From assembly GCA_028023455.1 (NCBI GenBank), contig JAQFVV010000143.1, positions 2,020,001 through 2,084,000 of the forward strand: 64,000 bases of DNA. Direction: 5' to 3'. Position 1 is the first letter of the stretch. Each line of letters begins with the position of its first letter. Below are positions 45,685 to 57,232 of this stretch, one piece after another. A program made the translations under genes and the position numbers. Origin of the DNA: Epiperipatus broadwayi (Eukaryota > Onychophora > Udeonychophora > Euonychophora > Peripatidae). A model generated the notes under the pieces. That model ran no database searches. It was not told the DNA's origin and saw nothing but the letters and a program-made list of their open reading frames with translations.

Positions 45685-46337
45685 TAACTATAATTTTGCA
45701 AAATACATTTTATTTATAAAATACTAGATAATATTATAAAATCTATAGATTAATTTTCTTTTATTAAATATTTAATAATAAGATTAACTCAATAGATTTA
45801 TTTCCCTTTAACTTCTTAAAATGATATAATTTAGTTACACATATATATTAAATATGTTTGCAATATGCATAGTACTATAAATTTATTAATCAATCTATCA
45901 GTTTTTTATTAAACATTTTTCCCTATGCAGCTTTGTAATGTGACTAATTCAAGTTGATAACAAATTTGTTCTAATACAATACATATAATGAATAAATTAC
46001 ATAGCACTTTGAAATTGAAGCATAAGAGTATGTCACTCAATTGCTTTGGATATACAATCAGAAAAAGTACCTACACATATCTTTTCAAGTTCATTAACCA
46101 TTTTTCTATATTTTTCATTTTATATGAAAAAGAGCTTTATCTCATGAATATTAGTGGCCAAAATAGAACGAGTTTTTTTATGCTCAAATTATACTTATTT
46201 AATATATCTAGAGCTAAGCAGTCAGTTGGCAGTAGGATAATTATTTCTGAGGTTTGTAACTCTATCATTTGGTAAGTGCTATAGCTCATGCACATTATTC
46301 TGAAATAGCTAATTGGATTTTTGACTAGAGCTTTCTT
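45685..46337. other. A+T-rich non-coding stretch
   Basis: A 95-codon plus-strand frame at 45988-46275 has no family signal. No gene is supported. Confidence 0.4.
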
Positions 46338-46575
46338 TAAAACAGGCAAAACTCTCCATACAGTAGTGCCACTCAGTGCCAGCCAGAGTAATCAATGGAT
46401 GCCAGAAGGCTTGTGCAAAAAATCCCCATCTAGTGCATACTCATCCAATATTCCCAGACTAGTATCCATTGATTACTATGGCTGGCACTGAGTGGCACTA
46501 TTGTATGGAGAGTTTTGCCTGTTTTAATAATAGTTATGTGCAAACATAAGCAATGATGATCATGTGATGTTTAGA
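46338..46575. repeat. Family B repeat, palindromic copy
   Basis: The left arm (46340-46400: AAACAGGCAAAACTCTCCAT ... GAGTAATCAATGGAT) is repeated inverted at about 46464-46524 with roughly two mismatches in 60 bases. The ~65-base centre holds 'CTTGTGCAAAAAATCCCCAT' and 'CCAATATTCCCAGACTAGT', the core in minus sense. The right side extends through 'AATAGTTATGTGCAAACATA' and 'GATGATCATGTGATGTTTAG', matching the outer block at 28.8 kb. This locus is a natural empty site for the 28.4-kb hAT insertion. Confidence 0.8.
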
Positions 46576-47119
46576 GATTTCTTTGTTAATTTCCAGAACA
46601 ATAGAACATAACTCAAACTCAGTACTCAGTATACTATTTTTCTGTATTTGTTTTATACTACTCCATTAATTTAATTCTTCTGCAGACTCTTTATCAGTTT
46701 TGCTAATTTGCATAAAATGAACTTTTCTTTACGAGCGAATTAACCTGTTACAATTTCCTATAAGTAGTTTATTTTTCTGCATATTAATTATTTCTTTTTC
46801 TGGAGTACTCTAGTATACACACACACCCGCCTTTATTTATTCTTTAATAAAATATATAAATGTGTATACACAGCATTATTATAAATGAAATTATCTAACA
46901 ATAATAATATCATAACTCACTTGGATATTTTCATAATTATTTTACAAAATAATTGCATCCTGAGCTTTGAGTAAATTATCATTGAACATTGGATATTAAT
47001 CTTTAGCAGTATTTCTCATCATTAAGAAATTAAGTGGGGCAAATTTCATTCTGAAAGTATATCCAAAGAGAAAAAAACGGGAAACACTGCCGTAACACAC
47101 ACACATATATATAATGAAA
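46576..47119. other. A+T-rich non-coding stretch
   Basis: A short CA/TA microsatellite lies near 46815-46830 and 47095-47112. Nothing else is recognised. Confidence 0.4.
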
Positions 47120-47672
47120 ATAATGAAATATAACAGTGATAATATATTTTGCAAATAACTATAATAAACTGCAAAAGTACTTTCAGTCAATTTTTTATCT
47201 TCTTTAACTGAAAATCATTTAAATTTAACAGAAGTAAACATCATCATGTTATATCCTAAGATTCAGGAATTAAAAAATATTCTATTTTCATTTATCAAAA
47301 TTGCCTCCTTAATTTTTCTTTTATTATGGTTTTTCTTTTTTCATAAAGAATCTTAGTATTTTCTAGATCGAAATTGAGAGTTAAGTTCACATGTTTTTAG
47401 TGATCAAAGAAAACAGATGCCTTTAATTTTGATATGGAAAATACTAAGTTTCTTCAAGAGAAGAGAAACCATAATAAAAGAAAAATTAAGAAGCAATTTT
47501 GATAAATAGAAATATAATATCTTTAATTAATAAACAAAATGCTAATGTTAAAATTTATGAATAATATGAAGAATGATTTTTAGTTGAAGAAGGTTAAGAA
47601 AATTAACTGAAATTCTGCCGTTTATTATAGTTATTTGTAAAATATATTATCATCATTATAATTCATTATTTT
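47120..47672. mobile_element. Long palindrome, about 550 bp
   Basis: The two halves are inverted copies over most of their length. Outer blocks: GATAATATATTTTGCAAATA (47139) against its complement ending at 47651. Middle: 'CTTTAACTGAAAATCATT' against 'AATGATTTTTAGTTGAAG'. Inner: 'TTATCAAAATTGCCTCCTTA' and 'TTTCTTTTATTATGG' against 'CCATAATAAAAGAAA' and 'AAGAAGCAATTTTGATAA'. The central loop is about 70 bp (near 47365-47435). The arms of roughly 240 bp are longer than in the other foldbacks here. No coding content or TSD is visible. Confidence 0.75.
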
Positions 47673-50439
47673 TATTACAATTTTATTACAATTATTCTAT
47701 AACGGACATTTTATTTTACTTACATATAAGTGTGTGAGAGATTTATTATAGGTTAGTGATTATAATGAAGCTTGCAAACATTAAAAGTGAGTAAGAAAAA
47801 TTCAATTTAATATCTTCAATTATTATAGATATTATATTAAAGCGTTAGCCAAATGATCATTATAATAAGATATTTGTTAATATATATTAAATCTCCCCAC
47901 ATGGTTAAAAAATCCAGCACCGCCTTATGGGAAATAATATATAAAAATATAACAGTCCGTATTTTAAAACAGTCAGTCTCAAAATGATATGTGTGTGTGT
48001 GCGCGCGCGCACGTAAGCGCGCGTGTATTTATATCTTCACAAATACAATTCTTCAAAATATAAAATATTTTTTTAATTATAAATCATTTATTTTTCTGAA
48101 GTTTATTTAATGTGAGTATGCTTTATTTGCATAAAATAATCTAGTTAATTAGTTTGCATTACCATTTGAGTCATATTTAGTGCCATCACATGGAGTTTGA
48201 TGTAAATCCCAAATTTCATCATATTCACAGATGCCCTGTAGTGACAGCCAGTTTCTCTTTGTCAGTATTTTTTAACAACCCAAAAGGCTTAACTTTTAAT
48301 TTGAAATAGAATAATGATTTATATCAAAATCCCTATACAATGAATTGAATCATTTCAACATTTTTCAACGCTATTATAATGCATCAATATTTTATTTAGA
48401 CACCTGCTTACATGTGAGATATCAATTTTACGCATACTTTAGTACTGTTTTCAAGTATTGAAACATTTTTTCTATTGACTTTTACAAATGTCGTGTGTGT
48501 ATATATATATATTTAAAAAACTTAAAGTTTGTAATATGGGCTTAGCACCTGTAGCAATTCCTATCAATAATGAAGATTTATATTTCAATGAATTTTTTAA
48601 TTTTTCCAATCAATATGTTAATATATAATTACTAACCCCATTGATTAACCTGGGATTTTTTATTCATTATCTAATAATAACTAGATACCCATTTATCAAC
48701 TAATATTGGATGGCTATCTACATACATGTATTCCATTTTTAAAAAAATATTTGTAAGGTTATGATCTGAAAGAAATTCCAAAACCAAACCCAATTTGTGG
48801 AGATGGTAAGTAGATATTTAACCACTGCATTATGAAATTTTATTATGGAAATTGTCACTACTTCATTTTATACAACAATTAAGGGATTTTTATATACAAA
48901 AATATATAATAAATTATCTTTTTTATAATATTAAATCCAAAAATTTAATCAATATTGATTATCTAAATTGAGGCACGGGATTCAGGCAAATAAAAATTAT
49001 AACTAATATGATACTAATTAGTATCTAACAATAAAGTTAATGCAGAAATCTCACATTTTAAAATAAATAAGAATAAAAATTGACCGTATGGCATAATGGG
49101 AGATCCAAGTAATCGATAGTATTTCTAATTTTAATTATTATTACTATTACTATGAAATATAATTGAATACTTCTTATTTATTATGATCATTGTCAAGCTG
49201 TTACTTAACACTTATTTGTACCATAGTTTTTTCTAATTAGTAAAAGGAAATTAATCTTCAAACGTGTGATATTCATTGTTAATGTATAAATCCGCATATA
49301 TATATACAGCGCTAAAAACTATTAATTTATTATATCTACATTTTTTTGTTTATTATTGCAGTATATTTTGTTTATTCTGTGATTGTCATTCAAATTTTTT
49401 TCCCTTCCAATAAGTTTTTTAAATAATTGTTCAAAACCTTGGATTCAGGAGATCCATGAATATAAAAACCCATTTTAATTATTATTTACAGATATTGCAT
49501 ATTAATTGAGGTAATGAAAAATAAATTTCACTCTTGGCTTGAGCTAATGTTTAATTTTTTATTTGATAATTTTTAACGCCACTGAATTTTTCTACTTTGG
49601 AATAAGTTTTATTATTTTTGTTACCACTGCCAGTTCCTGTGTGATGGCCACCCCAACTAATTACCCCCCCCCCAACTCCCCAAATTATTTTTACAAGTAT
49701 TACATGGTAACTAAAAAGAAATTTAATATCCCAATACTGCATTTTAGACTTTGGAAGAAAACATAATTGTGTGAGTATATATGTATGAGCAAAAAATAGA
49801 CTTAATAATGTTAAATAGTTTTACAAAATAGTTACACCTGTTATTCATTCAAAAATAATTTATGTAGTGTGGGTACACTGCTGATACTACATATAATATT
49901 AATTTTTATAACCTTTTTTTTTTTACAAGTCATCTATTTTATCCCACAGAGTTTTATAATATGTTAATTTATTTTTTTATCTATGACAATAAGTTCATCA
50001 TCTTTTCTAACTTGTTCACAACCTTAGTGTTCCCAAAAAACTTTAAGATATATTTATTTCACTTTAATGTTTATCAATATGTGATGGTAACTGCATTGTT
50101 GAGCTTAATCCTCATAGAAAATACTTCTGTTATGATAGTTTTCTATCCCCACCCCTCCAGACAACAGCCATATCTTTATAACTGCTTCTGGTATTTGCAT
50201 ATTAGACCTGCTACCCATGTTTGTGATGGCAGAATACCATATTAAAAAATCACAGCTATCTGTTTTTATTTAGTATCATAATGTGTTTATTATTTTTGTG
50301 TACAAATTTATACTTTTCATATTGTTAAAAATTTGGCTTTATGCTGTTGCCAAGGTCTAATATGTAAGTACCCTGCTTTTTCTATGTTAATCTAAGTTCT
50401 AAGTCTGTCTATTGAAGCAGCTGTTTTTATAAATCAACT
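47673..50439. other. A+T-rich non-coding stretch
   Basis: An alternating purine-pyrimidine tract of GT/GC repeats (47989-48027) with Z-DNA potential is followed by about 2.4 kb without recognised content. A run of nine C's lies near 49664. Short frames at 49563-49766 and 49961-50245 show no family. Confidence 0.4.
47989..48027 (+). repeat. (GT)n(GC)n microsatellite
   Basis: ATGTGTGTGTGTGCGCGCGC followed by ACGTAAGCGCGCGTGT, almost perfectly alternating purine-pyrimidine. It stands out in a region with hardly any CpG. Confidence 0.85.
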
Positions 50440-53300
50440 CCCAGCATACCTCTCTTTCTATATTTCATTGAGTGTTTTAAATTTTTTGTATTGCTCTTAT
50501 ATTAAGTGTCCAAGTCTTAAATTATAAATAAGAACTGGTACAACACATATATTAAAAACTTTCCTTTTAAAATACATAGACATATTTTCTTTTTAATACA
50601 CTAATTTCTATCTAAAGCACTCCATCTATGTTTAATTCTATGATTAATCATTTGACCAAGGTATTCATAGCTATTAATTTATTCTAATTCATGATTGTCA
50701 ATGTATTTTCTTCTTCTGAGAAAATTCATTGAACATCTTGTTAACCTTTGTCTTTAGATCTATTTTCTTATTTTCATCTAAGAATTCTTACAACACGTCC
50801 TGAAGCTGTGAAGCATTATTTGAACATCATCTGCAAAATCCAGATGACTTGAACAATCTCTATGTATTTTATGCCTTTAGCCTCACTTTTTCATTTATAA
50901 AGTACTACTTGTAAAACTGCAGCAAAATGTTTTGGAGATATGAAAGTCACCTTATCATACACCCATTTTAATGTTAATCTTTTTAATATCATCATGTAGA
51001 CTAATGACTGCTTTATATTTTGACAAATAGTTTTCAAAATATGACAATGTTCTGGGTTTATATCTTGATGATTCAAAGCTTTAATCTTTGTATAAATGCT
51101 TATAAAATTAAATGGCATAATCTACACATCTAATCATATTTATTGGTCCATTCTATAAGTTCTCTCAAAATTTGGAATTTGATCTACTGCATTAAAACTA
51201 CTTTCAAATCCAGCAAACTCTTTTTGTGGTTAGAGTCCAAATTTTACTGTATTCAAATTGTAATTATCTTGATAAAGATTTTTTTAAATATCAATATTTC
51301 TAATGCATTCTTCTCTTTATCTGGTACATTTTTATCATTTGGATATTTATTACATAACTTTGTCAATAGTTTTTCTATTCCTTTATTATTTTAAAATACC
51401 AATAATAATTCAATAATTTCCTGGACTTTTCTCTTTTTCATAGATTTAATTGCATGTCTTACCTTTTCATTTCAAATATTCAATATTTCAGAAGGTATAG
51501 TAATTGTTGGCCAGGCCTTTCAGAGAAAATGTGAAGCCCAGGGCAACTAATATTTTAGAGACTCTTCAAAATTTTAAATAAAAATATGGGGAGAGGAAAA
51601 ATGAGAGTTTTACTTATAAGGCCGAAAATAGAACTCCGGGTGCAGTTAGTTATGAGTTGCAAAAATGAGCAAGCAGATCAGATCCAAATAGCACATGGAT
51701 AAGGTAGATTCACTCTAGCCCTATTGGTATTGTAAAACACTGTTGGCACAGAATTGACTGACAGGAGGCAGAGACTATTAGTTCTTCCAGTCACTGAGTG
51801 CTGCAATTGCTTTCATCACAGTGTCATCAAATTGGCACCTCATCCTTAAACTGGCTTACATTTTCGACTCATGGTATGCCTGCTTGGAAAAGTTTTTCTC
51901 AAATATTTTTTTGGGTAATTTAATGCTAAAATTAAGGCCATTCTATGAGCCATGACATCATTTTGCCTTCTATATTTTTGTTTAACATATTGAGTTGCCA
52001 AGTTGAGACCCGGGGAAACTGCCTCTCTCACCCCCCCTCTAATTGGCCCTGATTGTGGGGAGTACCTTGTTTCCTTCTTTTTTATTATTTTATATTCTTT
52101 ATGAAACTCTTTCACATATTTCATAATATTACCTCTCTTGTTAGTAATAATTCCAGTATTTTATTTTATTAATGAAACAAATTTTCTTCTGATATTAAGA
52201 TGCTTTCAGTTTTAAAACTTTTATTATCTTTTAAAGTTTTCTTTGCTTATTCATACTTGTATTTTCTTATAACATTATTAACTCTTTTTCATTTTATAAA
52301 ACTTTAGATATTCAATTATCAATAAATCATTTAAAAATATTTTTATATTCCTTCCTTTTTTGCATACATTGATTTGTCTCATTAGAATTTTCATTTATCG
52401 ATAAATTGTTGCTTGAATATTAGTTATCTTCTTATTGATTTCAGGTATGTCTGAACTATCTTGGAAGTTTGTTAATATTTTTAAATGATTTGCAAAGTTC
52501 TAATTTAAATTCAATGAATTTTTTCTGAAGGTTAGAAGTACCACCTGGTAACATTGTCTTTCTTAATAATTTTCTTTTAAATTTGCATTAGCATATATCT
52601 TCAATCTCAATAATCAATAATTATTTCTGTGTTAAATCTATTTATGAATATTACAAACTTGAAACAAATATTTTTGTTGGTCAAAATATACTCCAATTCT
52701 GATGTACCTTCATTTGAATGTGGCCATTTATCATTTTTCTCAAAGAAAAAAATATATATTCAGTTTTGTCTTTTTCTGTGAACTCCACAAACCTATATTC
52801 TCCCTCATTTCTATCATCATTATTCATCCACAGCACTTTCATCTTTCAATAATTTACTATCTTTAGCTTAAACTCTCTCGTGGTAATTTTAAAATGTTAT
52901 TTGTCTGATCCAAAGCATTCAGTGCTGCCATATAAAAATCCTGTACATTATTACAATAAAAATGTGTTAAGGCATAAACTTTAATTATATGCATTTAATA
53001 TGTTTAAATAAGTCAAATAACTAATCTTGCCAATCTGTTTGATATACCATACCATCAGTCTACAAAATTTTGTTTTTACATTTTTTATTTATAATGTCTG
53101 TTCCACTTATGCTCTCAATATTTGGGTCTTTATAGTAAAATGCATGCCCACTTTTTAAATCAATTGTCTCTTCACCTTTTCTTCTAACTTTACTAATTCC
53201 ATCAAAACAAACCATTTAATATTAGACTTTTTTTTTCAATTTATGTAATCTTTCTTTCCTTGAAAATCATCTGCAGTTGAAGATACTTAAATGAAAGATC
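50440..53300 (-). mobile_element. RTE-3: long, heavily decayed RTE copy with endonuclease remains
   Basis: Collinear with RTE-1/2 from the C-terminal region (50440, 'AAGTGTCCAAGTCTTAAATT' on the plus strand) through the RT ('KALNHQDINPEHCHILK' near 51080) to the linker (52500-52620). Unlike the others it continues into the N-terminal endonuclease: at about 53230-53110 the minus strand reads 'DGISKVRRKGEETIDLKSGH' and 'FYYKDPN'. The last ~320 bp of the 3' end are missing. Many frameshifts and stops mark it as the oldest of the three long copies. A segment of about 550 bp near 51508-52056 has no counterpart in RTE-1/2. Confidence 0.8.
51508..52056. mobile_element. Unidentified insertion inside RTE-3
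   Basis: RTE-3 is collinear with RTE-2 up to 'GAAGGTATAGTAATTG' (near 51500) and resumes at about 52057 ('GAGTACCTTGTTTCC'). The sequence between is markedly richer in G+C than its host (e.g. 'GGCCAGGCCTTTCAGAG', 'GAGACCCGGGGAAACTGCC'). A 92-codon minus-strand frame (52124-51846) starts in RTE sequence and runs into the insert (AHRMALILALNYPKKYLRK). I do not recognise this peptide. Its ends GGCCAGGCC and TTGGCCCTG are vaguely alike but no firm TIR or TSD was found. Confidence 0.5.
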
Positions 53301-54210
53301 ATCATCGAATTGCAGCCTGGTGTCTCGATTAGGGATTCTTAGCATTTTCTGCCTTTAACTCCCAATCTCTGCCTTGATTAATGACTTTACAGTCTTCTGG
53401 GAATAGAGGCTGTAATTTAGTTTAATCTGACATAATTTTAAATATATATTTAAAATCAATTACATTCACATTCATTTTGCCTTCAAGAAAACTCAATTGA
53501 TATTTTAATTAAGAACTATCAAGCCGTTGAGAATAAAGACCATGATGTTTTTGATCTTACATTCAAAGGTTAAAAGTTTGTAAAGTCACCTCACTGGCTA
53601 ATGAAAATTGGTGAGTAATTATTTCATGATTGTTTGCTATTTAAAAAATCCCATAGTAATAATATCTGCAAGAAAAAAAAACATATAGAACGAATACTAA
53701 GAATTTACCTTGCTTGAATGTTTTAAAACCGCAAAGAGTAATCACAGAGTATTCTTTCAATTGACAAAAACTTGTTTCTGCATTTAAATATAAATGTATG
53801 GGAATTTATATACATATATATTGATTCATATACATAATATATGTAATATATCTGTGTGCATATAAATAATTCCATTAATAGATAATAAAAAATGTATATA
53901 TGTGTATAATAATATATATATATATATATGTATGTAACATTGATTTAGAATGCATATGCTTGTATATATGGGTCTATATAAAATAAATATTTTATTAATT
54001 ACAGATCTAAAGAAAACTTACAAACAGTTGAAACAATAAAAAATATTAATGTGTTGTTTAAAAGGTTTAATAAACACTTAATCATTTATTGCACATAAAA
54101 TATCAGCAAGTTGAATATCATTGAAGGATTGGAGTTATTGTTTATTGTTTGGTCATTATTAGAATTAGGAGCTAAATGTCTATTATAAATATTCCAATTT
54201 TCTAGTTCTA
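53301..54210. other. A+T-rich non-coding stretch
   Basis: The first ~130 bp are less A+T-rich and could be the 5' UTR of RTE-3. A (TA)n-rich tract lies at 53805-53940. No gene is supported. Confidence 0.35.
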
Positions 54211-54515
54211 CCCAGTGCAAACATAGTAATCACTAGAAGCTAGAAGATTTGTGCAACAAAATATTTATCTAGTGCCTATTCTGCCAATATCCCCAAATTA
54301 GTTTCTAGCTTGTAGCCATCTTCAGTGGTAAGCCTTGGATCTGAAAGCACAACATATAGATCTTTAGATCTAATAATCTTAGACACAAAGCTCCTCACTG
54401 ATGAAAGTTAAAAGCTAGAAACTAGTCTGGAGATATTGGATGGATAGGTACTAAAATGGGGATTTTGATGTGCTAATCTTCTAGCATCCATTGATTGCTA
54501 TGGCTTGCATTAGAT
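54211..54515. repeat. Family B repeat, palindromic copy
   Basis: The left half (minus sense, 54211-54350) includes 'GAAGATTTGTGCAAC', 'CCAATATCCCCAAATTAGTT' and 'CTAGCTTGTAGCCATCTTCA'. The right half (plus sense, about 54385-54515) includes 'CTCCTCACTGATGAAAGTTA', 'AAGCTAGAAACTAGTCTGGA', 'GATATTGGATGGATAGGTAC' and 'CTAGCATCCATTGATTGCTA'. The centre has 'ATATAGATCTTTAGATCTAA'. Here the core domain itself is duplicated in inverted form, unlike the 46.3-kb copy where only the outer arms are. Confidence 0.75.
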
Positions 54516-56504
54516 TGCATAAAAAATGGGGATCATGTGATGAATTTTCTAGGCAATAATTGAATGAGGAATTTGGAGAATGAAAGCTTACTTTAGTTTA
54601 CTAATTTATATGCAGATATAAATTTACAAATATATGAGCAGTAAGTATTTATATATTAATGCATATTCATAAAAACATATAATGTATCTTACTGAAGATT
54701 TGTGATGATGGTGTTCTAGTTGTATTTTTATATTGGACTATTTCCATCATCTAATATGTGTGTATTGAATATCTTTAGATAAATTTAATTTTATTTAAAT
54801 ATTCCAAATATATTCAACTGTTAGTAATAGCACATCAAACAAGTTAGTATATGCACAACGTTTCAAGAGGTATTATTGCAATCATCATTCTATAAAAAAT
54901 GTGTAGATTAAAATCACTATGTTTATCAATAATATAGTGATTATTTTCAATCTTTTGACTCCATAACTGAGTGTTGAAAAGTTGAAATGACAAGAAAAAA
55001 GTTGTCTCAAGAGCAAGCGTTGTTTATGATGAAGTTATCTATAATGTTATAATTTGAATGTAGTGATTTTTAAAAAACATTTTCTTATATATTATTGCTG
55101 ATATAGTAGAGTAATATAATTATTTATCATCAGAAGACAAACTATATGTTTTAAACAATGGTCTCAAACTAATTCAAAGTTATAATAAATGCTTTCAGAA
55201 TCTCAAAAGAAATGTCCAGTTTTAGAGTGAAAACATTTTCGATCTAATTATATATATATAACGTTGCTTTGTTTTCATTTTTAGCCATCTAGAAGCAATA
55301 TTAGATTAGAAAATTAAATCTTATGCTCAAGTCCAGTGGATATTTATTTTGATAATTAAGATTTTTATTCATAAATATTTTAATGACTACCACAAGAAAT
55401 CCAAAGAGAAAAAGTATGCAATAAAAGATAATTTTTTTAAAAAAACTCAAAAATTGATAATATATTTATCATATTCATGTACTATTTGCTTCTAATAAAA
55501 TTTGTTTAAATTGCCTTTGTGTCTGCTAGTTAATCCACTATTAATCATGAAATCATCTGATTATTTTAAACACTCATTCAAACTGCATAACTTTTGAAAA
55601 TTCTCAGCAAAATTTCTCTTTTTATAAAAATAAATGAGGATAGAGAAAGAAAATTATTGAAATATTTATTGTTTTATAGAGAAGATAAATGAAGATTAGA
55701 AATACTTGATTTGAATATTACTATAAAAGAAATATACACTTGAAATAAAAATAGATTCTGCTATTGTGAATAATAAAGAGTTTAACCCATTGAATGTTAC
55801 CATAAAATAACACATTTTAATATATAATAAATTCTATGATTTTTTGTAGTTTGGATACTTTATATTTATATAGAGCTTATTTTACATATGTACATTCACA
55901 ATTTGTATTCTTTTAATATTATTTATTTAGCTCTCTTAATAAATGTTACATGAAAAATTTTCTTATTCCTAGTAAACTAAAGGTAAATAAAAAAAATTGA
56001 CCATCATTATTTATAAAATGATTGTATAAATCATTCCTCAGTCTGCTTCAGGTCAGAATGCCCAAATATTCAGCTTCATGTCTTTAGTCACCTTTGCTTT
56101 GAGATGAACAAGTTTGAAAAGCTGAATTTCATAATTATCCAATCAGTCTAAATTTAATTGAGTTAACAGCTGATAAATGTCATTTTGTTTAACATTTTCA
56201 AGTTTGTATGTTTTTTATTTGTTATTGATAATAATCTGTAAAATGTAAACCTATTTACTGTATGGGTGCTAAACTTCTAATGTAATTCCACGTTTTGCAT
56301 ATTTAGATATAAAACAAATTGCTGAAGATAGAACGATGTGGCTACAATGACAAACCATTGTCTTTAAAAGTTGATAGTGAAACTTTTAGTAGTTGGTAGA
56401 ATTTGAATTAGTCTATTTGATTAGCCACAATTGTTAAATGTCTAATCTTTGCAGGATTTTTCTTGGGGGGGGGGGGGATATTGATTATGAATATGTTTTA
56501 ATTA
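54516..56504. other. A+T-rich non-coding stretch
   Basis: No coding frame or repeat copy recognised. A run of 13 G's lies at 56466-56478, just before the next family A copy. Confidence 0.4.
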
Positions 56505-57232
56505 GAAAAAATTTGAACTCTGACTTTTAATCTCCCTACAACTATCCAATCCATCATACACAACTTAGCTTTTGTATCTTTAATATTCAAATCTTAATTT
56601 AAATTAGTATTTACTTGTATAAATCATTGTAGTTCATTGACATCAGTGAATATTAATAATGTTTTTTTTTGAAAATATTTCCTTTTTTATTTATAATGCT
56701 ATAATATTCCTGAAAATATAATTTACTTTTTATTAACTATAGTTTTTATCAAACAATGCCCAATTTCCAGGGATATAAAGTATACCTGTATTTAAATATT
56801 ACATATTCAGTCTGCATCCTGCCCATCCCTCTCTTTGTATTTAAATGGACAAGGTCTTATACATGAGGGGTAAGAATGGTTTAAGATCAACATGGGTATG
56901 ACAATAATATTGGCATTATCAAGGGATTTGGGTATTCCATCATCAGATTTTCAATGGTATGGAAAGATGAAGAGTTGAATGGTGGAATAGATTGAAGGCT
57001 GTCCATTAAAGTTTGAAGATTTGCTATCCTCATATTAACTGAGCATTGATTATATATGTCTGTGTAAGAGATGATGATCTGGACTAATTGGTGAGTGTTG
57101 GTTCAGCATGAAATATGTATCTTGGAGATCATTTATCTTTCTCACATGTATGTGGTCATGCATATTGGTTATATGAGATAGATTGGATAGCTGAAGGGAG
57201 ATTGAAAGTCTGGATTCAAATTCCCTACAATT
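56505..57232. repeat. Family A repeat, long copy with inverted tRNA-like ends
   Basis: The left end (minus) has AAAAATTTGAACTCTGAC, 'TTTTAATCTCCCTACAACTA' and 'TCCAATCCATCATA'. The right end (plus) has 'TATGAGATAGATTGGATAGC', 'TGAAGGGAGATTGAAAGTC' and 'TGGATTCAAATTCCCTAC'. These form TIRs of about 48 bp around 630 bp. The right ~450 bp (56785-57232) is a nearly complete plus-strand unit, from 'CTGCATCCTGCCCATCCCTC' through 'CATCATCAGATTTTCAATGG' and 'AAAGTTTGAAGATTTGCTAT' to the terminus. The 56570-56785 stretch has no match elsewhere. Confidence 0.75.
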
